A stretch of DNA of 64,000 nt from Phoronis australis (Eukaryota; Phoronida; Phoronidae): assembly GCA_002633005.1 (NCBI GenBank), contig NMRA01000059.1:611883-675882 (forward strand), given 5' to 3'. This document shows positions 1 to 11,648 of this stretch, piece after piece. Each line of letters opens with the position of its first letter. The first letter of the stretch is position 1. The notes beneath the pieces are model-generated. The model did no database searches and was not told where the DNA came from. It was given only the letters and a program-made list of their open reading frames with translations. Made by a program: the position numbers and the translations under genes.

Positions 1-1361
1 CGTCTGTTTTCACCCGTTCTTTCTCCCATTTACAATGTTTACTCTTGTGGTCCTGGACGCCTTGGCCGTAGGTGTACTTAGCTTCATCGTCGCCTGCAAA
101 TCAATAACACAAGTATGGTGTACTGGGGTCTTTTTCTTTCACAAAATGAAATTAATTTGTTCTTACGGTTCCTTTTCACAGTTGCCTAAAAGGGTTTTGC
201 CAAGTATTTATGAGCACAGCACGTACACGTACACTAGAACTGAGTTATAGAAATTGTATCAGCAACTAGCAGTTATGTGTATATTCTAAGAGCTTGTGAT
301 TTTGCTCAAGTAATATTTAATTATTTTTCACAAACAATAGTGTGGGTTTTAAATTTCTGACTTAAGTCACATTTCACGAAACAGACTCCTAGTGAAAACA
401 AAATGCAAAGTTAACATGCCTGTATTCTACAGTAAATCTAATAATGCTATAAAGCTCAATCAAACCACGTATTTCGGTTTGCCAATGTGTTGCCGGTATT
501 TAGTCTACGGTGTAACGATACACACTTCGAGTAGAATAATGCGGTATTTCACTTAATTTCCGCGAATCTCGCGGCGGAATATGAAGCCCGGGATCAATTT
601 GAATGACATACAGTGCAAGGTAGAACATTTTGGGATAATGATGGAGACACAAAAACTTGTAAAATTGGTAAATAATTGCATTTTGGCAAGCTCCATATCA
701 CCACAACATTTCTATCAAGCCAACTCCAAATTTTAACTTAACTTTTACTACCGCACTAGGCCACCAGCCCACAGTTCACAATATACAAACTTTATACACG
801 CGTGCACAGATATTAAAGATTCAATATGTCGCTGATGACCACCGTTGTCCTTTACAAATACATTGAAATGTTTATTGTCCTCGAAGATGAGACCGGACAT
901 CACTGTTTCTAACGTATCAATATGATAAGAGCCTAGTTCTGAAATCTACCAGGACTGGGCAACGTACAGTGTAACATGAAATAATGTGTTTTTGTCACAA
1001 CCTCTCCTGTATTACAAATGTGACATGTTACTTCATTTGGAGGAATACCATATTCTTTGCCGTTTTCAATTTCTAATTTGACAGTTGAACATCTTATATT
1101 CGCTACGTAATATATCTGCTGTTGCCTCAACTCAGCCGAACTACAGTAAACCAACACTGAATAATAACATCTCTCTGCCTTTTTGAAGTCTGGCAAGATA
1201 TTGTTCATCGCAAGTTTCCTGGTTAAAACCATACATGTCCAAAACCAGTTGTATAAAACAGGTTTTTAATAAATTTTAAATCACTTACCTCCACTTTCAC
1301 TGGAATCGCTGTCCGACCCGCTGCTGGAATCAGGGGGGAGTTCGTCACTATCCTTCGGCAT
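1..1361 (-). CDS. HCWC-0: tandem H-x4-C-x-W family gene, 3' end cut by window edge
   Basis: Two exons on the minus strand. Exon 1 is 1361..1289 (24 codons plus one base) and starts MPKDSDELPP followed by a Ser/Asp/Glu-rich stretch (residues 11-24, DSSSGSDSDSSESG), strongly acidic and resembling a casein-kinase-2-type tract. It ends at a good donor (G/GTAAGTG). Exon 2 starts at 93 after a TTTGCAG acceptor in matching phase 1 and runs off the left edge; the visible part contains KYTYGQGVQDHKSKHCKW, that is H-x4-C-x-W, almost colinear with HCWC-1 (RYTYGQ..QNHTSKECKW). No signal peptide is seen. The TATA box lies about 83 bp before the ATG. The 1.2 kb intron carries a same-strand LINE-like fragment. 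Function unknown; metal binding is inferred from the conserved His/Cys pattern of the family. The rest of the domain must lie upstream of this window. Confidence 0.72.
933..1232 (-). mobile_element. Possible LINE reverse-transcriptase C-terminal fragment
   Basis: An open frame of 99 codons in the HCWC-0 intron. Its C-terminal part reads VTCHICNTGEVVTKTHYF followed by a LHC, resembling the C-x2-C ... H-x3-H/F-x4-C tail that follows the RT domain in many non-LTR retrotransposons. No RT core is seen, so this would be a short relic. Recognition is by motif only. It could be chance. Confidence 0.35.
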
Positions 1362-1440
1362 TGTCTGTTTTTTACGTTCCGTTCGCGCTTAATTTGACTT
1401 GACAAAACGTAAATTCTACCTGTTCTTGCAAGTCTGATGC

Positions 1441-1450
1441 TCATTTATAC
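1441..1450 (-). promoter_or_regulatory. TATA box of HCWC-0
   Basis: The minus strand reads GTATAAATGA, about 83 bp before the ATG at 1361. The spacing matches the other family promoters (76-92 bp). Confidence 0.55.
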
Positions 1451-3951
1451 TCGGTGGTGGGGAAGTTTTTATTGGTGACGTTCGGTAAAACCCAGGATGG
1501 CCTTTGGTCAGATGCGCAACTTAGGAAAATTCCCGCGGTCTTGTATTTCAAGACCATGAATGCAAAAATTCTAGTGTCATGGGTTATTCCACTGGATTTT
1601 TTAAGTCGCTTGCTTTAAAATCCAGTACTAATGCGATTCCTATTATTAGAGTGCGCTACAAATGACGTGGGGAATTTACGCTGACTGAACGTTTCCAGTG
1701 TCGTTTTATGAGCTTTGAGTTGTGAAATTTTGTTTTTTCCATGACGTGCTAATCAATACCCTGTGCTGAGTAAATGTGTTTGAAACTGTTTTTAGACGCC
1801 GACACATTATCGAGTACGTTTGGTGTGTGCGAGCGAATGGAATTTTTTGAGGTTCGTTGGAATACGCTGGAGTTTGTCGATGCGCATTGCCGATTCTGTC
1901 CACCCGACCTCTCACGAACGTATTCGCTTGGAATTTTGAGCGTGTAAATATGCTTGTAACGTTGATTTCTTTATTTCGTTATAACGAGACGGTGTTCATG
2001 ATCACAATAGTTTATTGCTCTTCAACGTTCACTGGTTTTATAGTAACGATCAAGTAACGTGCTTAACACTGACCTATGACGAGCGACTGCGTCTCAATCC
2101 AAAACAAGTCTATGAACGACAAGGTAGGCTATTTGTGACCAAAGTGTAAAAGTTAGAACTTTCTTGTGGCGTTTTGAATGACGTGTCATTCAAGCACGGG
2201 ATAATCACAGAAATATATATAAGACTTTAAACACACATGTAGTATAAAGTGGTTAAATACGTTTGTCCAGTATTCGGCAAAATTCGCTGACAGAGCAGAA
2301 AACATTTTTCAAGATATCCCCTGTATAGTGAATCGTCAGAAAATTGAAAAGTCAACTTGTGTTCACATACATGTAAACTTTTTGATATTGCAATAACGGA
2401 TTAGATTCTCGGCACCCCCACAAATTTGTAGATAAGATTTGCAAATAGTGTGCTCTGAAGCCAACTGTAAGCAAAAAGAGGCCCAAGGTAAGGGTAAAAA
2501 TAATATGGAAAATGCAAGTATTTCCCTGAAAACGGTAGTTATTTGGTAAGGTAAAGGTGGTCGCGCTCGAACTGTTTTCATGCAACCACACCTTTGGTAT
2601 TTCAAGCCCATTACACGTGTACGCTTCACCCGTTTGATTACATAATCAACTACATTATTTTGCAGCACTAAGGGCCATCCTATGGCTTTCTTCACTTTTT
2701 TGTACCGGTAGCCAAACCGCGCTAACCCCTTCCTTCTTTCTTTGGAACATAATAATAAATAATAATATTAATAATAATAGAATAAATTTTATTTCTATAG
2801 GATAAAATACAGTAGATATAAAACATGCTTTAGCCAAAGGCTAATATACAGAATGGTCATCTGTAGCAAAATATTCACTCTATATGGGCTGCTCCATAAC
2901 AGAGCTGTTAGTTGAGGGTAGAGAATGATCAATTATGGCCATGACATTTACTTAAGTGCACTTAATTACAACAATCTAATGTTGAGACATTCGTTGACAT
3001 TTTAGTGCTAACATGCGAAGCAAATATTGCCTTAACTCTATTAAAACTGCATCTTGCGCTGTTGAGCAAGTTAAAAACGAAAATCGACTTAGTTCCTTCA
3101 CTCTCATGATGCAGTCTCGTAATATTCCTTGCCGTGACAGAATTTCATTTCCATTTTTGGATAACTGAATTTTTAATCGATTTGTATACGAAACAATGCA
3201 CGAAGAGACGCAGTGTTGTCAAAAATGAATGCATTCAAGTTATAAAATTACAGATAACACTAAACACTCTTCAATACTTAATGAGACTGAAATAAGAGGC
3301 ATTTTGAAGAGTCACCGACGGTAAAACCCAAAATGTCTGACTGCAGGAATTTCCAGGTATCATTAAAATTGCTCAGTGAAACACAGACAATGACGTGGGT
3401 TTGAATTTGAGAACACATGGAAAAGCGGTTGCAGGCATAAATGAATGGACCGAGGTTTGATGATAAAAAGCATGACATCTCATTTGAGTACACCGTTTAG
3501 GCAGTTAAGGTTAAAAGAAACGTTGTCTGAGTCACCTTTTATCATATGTATGGCTCTGCGCGTACTACGTCAGGCTACGCTCTCCAGGACTAGACGTAAT
3601 GGAAAGTAGATGGCACATCAACAAAGCGTAATACAAAACATATATTTCACAGGTATTTATCAAAACAAATACAAAATCTAAAAAGAGCTATATATACATA
3701 TTGATAAGACTTCTGACGAAATACTTTTTAAAAGCTTTTGAAAAACGTAGGCTCATATTAACACATCAAACGAAGAAATGGTTCTCAAACAGTAACCTTT
3801 CACCAAAACATGTGGTTCAAATTTGTAAAACTTGACTTGACTGTAATTCTCACTCAAGATGGCAGTTCGATCAGGAACTTCATCAAAACTGCTACGACTG
3901 TTGGCCGGTCCACGCAGAGGTCGAGAAATCAGAACGTCGCAGTTATAAGAT
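1451..3951. other. Intergenic, HCWC-0 promoter to HCWC-1 3' end
   Basis: No supportable gene. It contains an AAT microsatellite near 2752-2780. The open frames at 2352-2837 have no recognisable domain. Confidence 0.5.
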
Positions 3952-5017
3952 TTAGTTCTTCGGTTTGGTACACCGGCAGTGACGAACAAGGTAGTTATCG
4001 TATTTGAACTTATTTCTGCGTAGTTTTTGCAGCCAGTTACACCGTCTGGAGTAATGAGTCTCTTCGTACTCCCTGTCATCAAACTTTCCGCAGTCACGGT
4101 GGCACGACAGTTTCAAGTACACTACGTTCACGTCCGGCTCCTCTCTCACCCACTTACATTCCTTACTTGTATGATTCTGTACCGCCTGGCCGTACGTGTA
4201 GCGAATCTCTGGCTTGCCTACAAAGAGGTCAAATTAACATAAATCAATATATGAATTCTTTATCAGCTCTTAGCGGCAACAAACGGACATAATGGTTGAT
4301 TTTTTGATACTAGGTTTCATGACTACGGAGGATAGTTTAATATGTATAAAATGCCTGCGTGATAATGCCTGCTACTAACTATAGGAATGTCAGAAGTACA
4401 CGCTTTTAGGCAATACAACTTATGTAGACACAGCGCGGATGTGTGAAATGCAAACAACACAAAACGCCCTAACTATTCACTCTTAGCCCCCTTTTGTTGC
4501 GTTTGACCAAGTTATTTCGCACGGTCACGAAATGAAAAATAAAACATCGTTTAAAGATAAAACTGTTTAAGGTTTTGTCAGATTGTTGTTGATTCAAGAT
4601 GTATTAATACACATTTAGTGGTCAGATCAAAAGTTTGCGTGTCTAGCTGTTGTTGCGACAACATTGTATAATGCCAAAATATAGCATATCAATTAGTTCT
4701 CGTCTGCGCCGGACTCATTTTGAAAGCTCACAACGGGCATCAGCTGACAGTGAAGCAATTAAAAGCACGATCCCGACCCATTTCAGTTGGCATCAGATGA
4801 AATTTTCTTTTTTCGAAAACATGGACAACTTAAAAATAACCCATCGCAGCATCAGTTTTCAAGAAAATACGAATAGAAACAATTGTGTTGTTTTGTTTGA
4901 CTTGACACAACTAAAACTTTTTAACGAAAGGCACTTACCAGAGATGAAATGAGAAATATCTTCATCCGATTCGCTACTGGAAATAGGTTCAATCCAATCT
5001 TGATCTCTGCATGACAT
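3952..5017 (-). CDS. HCWC-1: two-module H-x4-C-x-W / C-x-C protein (114 aa)
   Basis: Exon 1 is 5017..4939 (26 codons plus one base): MSCRDQDWIEP, then an acidic Ser-rich tract SSSESDEDIS. Its donor is G/GTAAGTG. The intron is 721 bp. Exon 2 is 4217..3952, after a CTCTTTGTAG acceptor, with phase 1 conserved and a TAA stop at 3954..3952. Module 1: QNHTSKECKW, then C-x3-C (SCHRDC) instead of the usual C-x-C. Module 2: THYSRRCNW, then YLVRHCRC. The protein ends TKPKN. There is no signal peptide or transmembrane segment. It is closest to HCWC-0 and HCWC-2, which share strand, acidic exon 1 and the Y-x-Y...QxH start of the body. Function unknown; I infer a small intracellular zinc-binding protein. 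The intron is complete and all splice sites fit, so this copy looks functional. Confidence 0.78.
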
Positions 5018-5103
5018 TTTCTTCGATTCAGGTTTAAAACGCTACCGCAAAATATTCCGCGAAGGTTAACACAAAAACTGCTTTACACGGTGAAGCGTTT
5101 AAC

Positions 5104-5109
5104 TTATAA
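5104..5109 (-). promoter_or_regulatory. TATA-like box of HCWC-1
   Basis: TTATAA on the minus strand, 88 bp before the ATG at 5017, at the family-typical distance. Confidence 0.4.
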
Positions 5110-5689
5110 TCTTCGGGTAATTATAGCAAATGGGATTTCCTTGAGATGATTCGTGGTAATACCCACTTGCTAAATGAGTAAAAAGTTAATTAAGTTCGAA
5201 TTCAACAGAATGGAATACTTACGAATGAAAACAACGAGTGACATATGCGCAATATAATTCCAGGTGTCATGGGGTTTCCCCTTGGAAGTTTTTGTTGTGA
5301 CTCAGGTAAAGCCCAACGCAATCGCACTTGAATGGAAACGAACTGAAGGGCTTGAGCTTGCGTAAAACTTTACGGACAAAAATTCAAAGTGTCATAACTA
5401 GGAAAAATACCCGCGTTTTAAGCATGACATGCATTTTGTCCCGCTACGAATTGATCACTTTTAAGGTTATGTACAATAGGACCATACCGTCAAGTCTGAG
5501 CGTTTAGTCAAATACCTACATACTAACTGAAGATTTTAATTCAGTGATATATGCATTTTTTGAACATAGAAAGTCAAGTTGGATTGCTGACTAAGTACAA
5601 ATATCGTATTAATATGGTCACGTGACCATGTCTTTTCAGTATTATTTAGCCAAATAAAAAGGTACATTCATAATAAAACAACAGTTTCA

Positions 5690-6043
5690 AGAACATGGAC
5701 AAATTTCATTTCGGACAGTTGCCACCAGGTCATCCTGATCAAGCTCGCCATCTCGTGGGAGAGTAGGGTAGAAGAGGCACACGAGCGGCAGAACTTGAAG
5801 TATGGAGACCTGAAGAATGACTGCCACGTAAACGGCTGGAGATTTTGGAGTTTTTCTGTGGAGGTTAGCTGCCGTGGTTTTCCGGCTAGTTTAGTCACTA
5901 CTATGACGAGGTCTCTAGGCGTCTCTGTGATAGGAATGAAGGCTCTTCTATGCGATGTGGCCACCGAAGCTGAACAGGCATCTTGTTGGATTTGGATGAA
6001 GCACCAACAACAATGCCATCAACAACCGTCAGACAGAGCCTGA
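5690..6043 (+). mobile_element. LINE-type retrotransposon C-terminal domain fragment
   Basis: Reading frame open from about 5690 to the TGA at 6041-6043. It contains LAISWESRVEEAHERQNLKY, then GWRFWSFSVEVSCRGFPA and ASCWIWMKH. This resembles the conserved segment found downstream of the reverse transcriptase in many invertebrate non-LTR elements (typical pattern: VPWEE..EEAHERK..KY ... GW......VEVGCRGF ... W.WL). No RT core or endonuclease adjoins it, so it is a relic. Confidence 0.55.
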
Positions 6044-7399
6044 TCAACTCTGTTGTCCTGCCTACTGGAGATGGTCTTGGTTTAGGGACGAAACCATTAA
6101 GGACAGTAGGAGACCAACGGATGATGACTGTTGAGCACAGTTACATCAAGTGTTTAAAGTATGTTGATGTACAAGATAAAATCTCAGACACGCTATTACA
6201 GTTTTTAAATTACCATTTTGTTTCCATCTTTTGCGACTTGTGAGTTTCTTTATTGAATTCACAAAAGTCCTATTATTGATCGCTCCTGATGCAAAGTTGG
6301 AACACTTAAAAATAGTCTCTAACATCTAACAAAATTTTGTGGAGCAGTTAGGCTTAATTACAATTCCTGAAAGTTCATACGAATCCAATCAGACATATCT
6401 TAAATATAATGTTCCCAAGTTAGCTAAATACTCCCACATGACCATAACGCGTTAGACTTCTATATTTCTCGCAAGTAATATCATATTATTTAATCCGTGA
6501 CGTAAATAAATGAAAATAAACTAAAGCAAGCCAGTTATTTTCAAGTTTTTATTCGCAAATTTCATTCAGATTTTTGAACCTCCAGAATCAGAAGTAACAA
6601 ATTATAATTTTGAAATTTCACTTTTATGCGAAGACTTTTATAAAAAGTACACATAAAATACTTTTACGAATTGTTAATCTTACTTTTTGAAATAAATGTT
6701 ATGAGTTATCCACTCCTGCGAGCTTCTCGAAAACTCACCCACGCAGGAAAACAATTGTTTATCGAAAATCAACTGTCATTTTGAACTAAAAGTACCAGAA
6801 CCCTGCCACTAACTTTTCATAACTTTCCGGAGGATTCCCTGATTGCGGAAGTTGAGGGAGTTGACTGAGAGTGAAACAACCATTTCTTTATTTCATCTTT
6901 ATTCGATTTAAAAAATACATATTACCTGTTTTTGATTTAACTTGTTACATAAAATGTTCATGCAAGTCTTTTGTGCTAAATTTTCCAGAAAATTTCCACA
7001 AAATTTTTACTTAATGGGAGAAGAAAGCCAACAATTCCTCACTTTTTGTGTGCTCATGCGGCAAACTTTTAAAAGTGCGAAAGGCACTCTGGAAAATCCG
7101 CAAAAAAGACTCGTATCAACGGGCCTGTTAGGGTCGTTACCATTGGTTACAATAACTAAGAACAACCCCATATTCATGTTTTATTCCTTTACCTGCTACG
7201 TTATAAAGGCAGACAATTTGTAAGTATCCTGAATAGAGACCCTTGGTAGATTCAAACGAGAACTCAACCTCAATTTGCACGATTGAGGAAATATACATTG
7301 AAATGTGCACGTCGTGTTATATCCAAAGTTCCGACAACGCAAATGACGCCTATATTGAAAAACGGAAAGTTGAAACAAATATCAGCCTCTTAACTTCCT
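6044..7399. other. Intergenic, no gene seen
   Basis: AT-rich sequence. A 94-codon open frame at 6942-7223 overlaps several GGAAAATTTT-like stretches (6985-7010) reminiscent of family promoters, but no family first exon follows on the plus strand. Confidence 0.4.
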
Positions 7400-7909
7400 C
7401 TACAAAATGGTGCAACCACATATATCATCCGATATTTGCCTCAAGGGCGGTTCCCTTGGTGTCGTGCACCTGCAATGGCGTATGCAGTATTTATCGATAC
7501 TCCTAGTATGATGGTGGTTCAAGTCGATTTCGAGCCACGTGCAGTTATTGCTGAAATGAATTTCTCTCTTTCCGTCCTTGTACTTGCCGCAAGAACATTT
7601 GAGACGAAACGTGCCGGTCTCTTCATACCATTTGCAATCTTCTTTCTTGTGGTTTTGAATTTCCAGCTTATACCTATATGGCGACCTTTCAAAACCTACA
7701 AAAAGACACTGACAGGATAACAATCATAATCTGAAAACAATGCAAGATATCCACTTTCAGTTAACAGTTTTAATCACGGCTGTCATGTCAATTTAAGGAG
7801 ACCCGTTAATACTTTTTCAAATGGTAAACTGAAAGAAATTCAAAATTCTACCGTAGTTGTTCTCGTACGAACTGTATTCAGACTCATATTCTATAGGAAC
7901 TTCATCCAT
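7400..7909 (-). CDS. HCWC-2: two-module H-x4-C-x-W / C-x-C protein (117 aa)
   Basis: Exon 1 is 7909..7852 (19 codons plus one base), MDEVPIEYESEYSSYENNY, acidic and Tyr/Ser-rich. Its donor is G/GTAGAA. A short 156 bp intron follows. Exon 2 is 7695..7400 after CTTTTTGTAG, phase 1, TAG stop. Module 1: QNHKKEDCKW, then LKCSCG. Module 2: IHFSNNCTW, a long loop with HHH, then YCIRHCRC. It has an extra C-terminal tail of about 22 residues (PREPPLRQISDDICGCTIL) with two more cysteines that no sister has. No signal peptide. The TATA box is 80 bp upstream and a kappa-B-like GGGGGTTTTCC lies just before it. Function unknown; inferred metal-binding intracellular protein. Confidence 0.77.
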
Positions 7910-7987
7910 TTTATTGCAAGAAGATACACGAAATAAATGTTGTTCACCAAAAGCAGAGATCAGCATAAATGGTCTCAAAATATTCGA

Positions 7988-8017
7988 CTTATATATCCTC
8001 TTGCGTGGAAAACCCCC
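7988..8017 (-). promoter_or_regulatory. HCWC-2 core promoter: TATA plus kappa-B-like site
   Basis: TATATAAG on the minus strand at 7995..7988, about 80 bp before the ATG, with GGGGGTTTTCC at 8017..8007, which fits a Rel/NF-kappa-B-type consensus. That a Rel factor binds is inference. Confidence 0.5.
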
Positions 8018-10067
8018 CCCACCGAATGGTTCAGTTTCATCAGGCAAAAGTGATTCCGGGTTTTTCAGATTCTCATTGCCAAGCAGCAGGAAATTTTGCT
8101 CGACGTAAAATCCTGGCGTAATACACGGTTCGATGAGCGTCGTCTGATCTTGGTACGACAAAGAACTATGGAGTAATGTTAGCTTGGAAATATTATCGAT
8201 TGCAAGGATGTCGAGAGAAGAATAAATTTCGTTTGTCTTGGATGGGGATTTAACTTGACAAAGACTTGATGACGGAGGAAGAAGGTAGACTCACCCTTCT
8301 CCCGGCTCCCGGAGAGGTATTCACTATTTTTACAAGGGTAAGCTGTTAGAAAAATAGTTAGTTAGAAAGTGACCTCTATAATACAATTTGTAGGGAGCTT
8401 CAACGATGAATAGCCGCACCTTCCTACAGCTTTGCCCCTTTAAAGTCATAGAGGACGAGACTAAAATTGTGCGTTCCAAGCTCTTTTCCAGAAACGAAAA
8501 GGAGACTAAAGGTTACTATAAATAGGTCATAATTCTATGACTTGTGAACAGTGGTACAAAATAGTGTAGGAGAATAGTAAATGGTTATAAAATAACATTA
8601 TCATTTGAAAGGTGGACATTAAAAAACAGCAGCATGGAGGATCGAGAACAAACCCAAGGAGGAGTAGGGCGGGGGGCGGGGGTGACGTTGACATAACCTA
8701 ACATTATCTTGTGCAAAATCACCCCCTGCCTTTTTCAGCTGCTGCAAAAGGCTGATTCGAAATTGTCATTTTGAGCCTTTCCTTGACAACATGTAGAACA
8801 CATAAGGCGGTATGGTATTTAAAGTAAAACAAGACATTTGTAGATGTCTGCCGCACAATAGTGTATTCTAAGCAAATGTGAGGTTCATTGACAATAGTAG
8901 GAAGAAGATTGTCACATCTTGCTCTAGCTGCAACGCTCCGTTTTTTATCCATTTTGCCGGTTTTGGGGGAAAATTTTATCGATTTTATGGGTCACATACA
9001 ATGAGACAAGGCCATATGTGACAACGATTTCCAGTAAAGTTATAATTGATTACATGTACTTTTAAACGGAAAAGACATAGATAGTGAAATGGCGCTGTGC
9101 ACTCTCGTTCGGAACTGGAAAGGATAATTACTGCGCGATGGGGGAGTTGATAATGGCACGGACACCCCAGTAAAATATCGATATAAAAGTTTAATTTCAC
9201 AGGAGTTCCATTATCCAAAACTAAGCTTCACTGTTCCATATGTTACACACATGGACACTTCAAAGGAAATGTCTGTAATTTTGGAGTTGCTCGATGACAT
9301 TATTAATGCTTTGAAAGTAAATAACTATCATTTAAAGCGGCTGTAAATTCGGGAATCGAACTTTTGATTTGGACTACTTACAGTCATGAAATCTGTTTAA
9401 AAGTGTTCCTTATTCAGATCGAGAAGCGATTTAGGGGTTTGCAAAGAACTGACATTTTATGCTTAGCGCATAAAATGAAAAGTCTGGAGAAGCCAATTTG
9501 TGGAGCCTGGTGTCAAACAGTAACGGAAGTAGCCATCTTGTGGCGCCTGATGACACTAATTACCAGTTTTTTGAAGCCCTGAAATTGTCACCTCCAATTT
9601 TACCAAGGAACAGTTTTGTAGCAGTAAGTGGGTCTTATTCAAAAGTTATTTTTGATATGGAACTCGGTTTAAAAACCTCCTTAATTAACGACGGAAAGAC
9701 AATAAACGCTAAAAAGTGGTGACACTTTATTCTTTTTGAATGTGAAAATAGTATTATAAACCTATATCATAGATCACAGTACATAACACTGATAAAAGTT
9801 ACAAGTGGAATAATCAAAAATCCAACTGTAGTAGGCTTTCACAAATAAAGGGTACACTAAATACCATGCTTTGATAGTACTTATTGTAGAACGACTGAGA
9901 AATCTGCTAAGAACGATATCCACTTCGTGTAAACACTTTTGAGAAAACACCACCGTAACTGTGCCCGCATATATCACACTAAGTGTTTGACATTGACTCA
10001 ATAATAGTACACAATGTTGGTGGAGGTGCAAGCCGCCACTTGCCTTCACTCTAGAGTCCTGCCTCCC
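8018..10067. other. Intergenic, no gene seen
   Basis: Start of the 16 kb spacer. It has a G-rich stretch at 8663-8685 and no family motif (H-x4-C-x-W) on either strand. The open frames at 8719-9722 have no recognisable domain. Confidence 0.5.
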
Positions 10068-10207
10068 GTTCAGTAACGCTAGGACCTCGCTAAAAAGCAA
10101 GACTTCGCGAAATTACGTGAGATATTGCCGTGAATTTTAAATGAGAACACGTGACTTTGACTAGGTTTTAGCTAAGTTCTAGCGAAGGTCCCAAATTTCT
10201 ACTGAAC
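10068..10207 (+). mobile_element. MITE-like element, copy 1 (140 bp)
   Basis: Terminal inverted repeats beginning GTTCAGTA and ending with its complement TACTGAAC-like, with subterminal CGCTAGGACCT / AGGTCC. An inverted second copy with the same ends and nearly the same length is at 31778..31916. Confidence 0.6.
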
Positions 10208-10322
10208 GCACGCCTGATACTAATCATGACAAAAACTACACTACCATAACCAGCAAAAACATTGCAACTCTAGTATGGCTTTCTCCGGTTCATCCTTACA
10301 AAAGCGTAAATAAGGCTTACAA

Positions 10323-10512
10323 CACATTATCCACATAGTCGCCATTTTAAAAGTGAGCCTCTTTTTAGGTTTGAAAACAACGCATTAGGCATAAATATCA
10401 AGGAGGCATGCTAAAAATCCCGCGTTGCATTGTTATCAAATGCGGAATGCATTGTTTTTAAAACCCAAAAGGAGGCCCACTTTTAAAATGGCGACTGCGT
10501 GAATAAGGTGTA
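10323..10512. repeat. Long imperfect inverted repeat (hairpin, about 62-bp arms)
   Basis: The left arm (10323-10386) contains AGTCGCCATTTTAAAAGTG. The right arm (10446-10510) contains its complement CACTTTTAAAATGGCGACT, with further matches on both sides and a roughly 60 bp spacer. Probably a foldback/MITE remnant. Confidence 0.65.
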
Positions 10513-10772
10513 GTGCAGAAATTACCGATTTTTGAATCAACAATTTAAAAGTTGCTCATTTGTCACACTGGTTTATAAAACTTGTACAGAAGATATGAAA
10601 CAAATGATACTCTACACATATATTCACTTGCTTTGTTGATTTCTTCTCGCGAACTATAACTTTACAAGTTATTAACAAACCGATTTTCCTAGGTGATCTC
10701 TTGAATCCTGGCTACTTCTGTATTCACTTTAGGAGTCCTCACGGATCTGAGGAGAACTATGAGTTGTATTAT

Positions 10773-11648
10773 TGGGGACAAATAAAACAACAGGAATAAC
10801 ATATATTTTAAGTTGTATTGGGAATTTCAGGGTCACATCTCTACAAATAAATATTTCACAGAAGGAACCCGGTGGGTTACTTAATTACAAGAGATAACAC
10901 ACACATTTCCGATACCCAAAGTGTAACTGAGTATCGGAGCATAGTACCAAATGGGAATGGCCCGTATTGGCCGATTGCCTACCAACTGGGTCGAGCAAAG
11001 CGCCAAATTCAATAACAAGTACAAAGTGGGTACAAACTGCCAAATGGGCAAATATCATATAAAGTACCAAGTGGGTACACCAAACAGCCAACTGAGCTAT
11101 AACAACCTGCAAAGCAGGTTCCGGACAAGCTGAGTGAGCAGATCAGCCGGAGTGATAAAAGAGATATTGTAAGGAACGTGGTGTTGTGGCTCAGTATGTA
11201 CCGAGAGCTGTGACCGGGGTGGAGAGAAGCAAGCTGCAGTGACGGATGCTCGAGTACAGGTCGGGTGGCTAGCCAATGATGTCGGTTCTTGCCTGACGGT
11301 AACACGCTCCGGGATTGAAGAAGGCACCAGCAGTGACTGAACAACAATGACCAACAGCAGATTTTGTTCGACAAAAGGGAGGGAGCGTGGGAAAGGTATA
11401 AATCGGTTGAAATGAGATTTTGTGGAACCCAGGGTAGGGAGGGTGGGGAAGGTATAAAATTAGGAAAACTTACGACTGAATGTGCTGTTGCTTGAGGCTG
11501 GGCCAAAGGAAGCTCTCGAGAGAAAGAACAAACAGCGCTACTATCGGACTTGGTAGGAACTAACTAGGAGTTGGATATGAAGGATGAAGGGGTGTGTAAT
11601 AGTATTTGCCCAAATAATAGGATTTATGTCAGAGTGCCATGAATCCCA
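10773..11648 (-). mobile_element. Solo-LTR-like insertion, fullest copy (876 bp)
   Basis: Read on the minus strand, the element starts TG (11648) and ends CA (10773) and is flanked by the same 4 bp, TTAT, at 10769-10772 and 11649-11652. It has internal short repeats around 'CCCACTTGGTAC' and 'CCCATTTGG'. A 5'-variant copy is at 45733-46164 and an internally deleted copy with both ends is at 42322-42405. TG...CA ends plus a 4-bp duplication suggest an LTR; no internal retroviral-like coding region is present. Confidence 0.6.
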
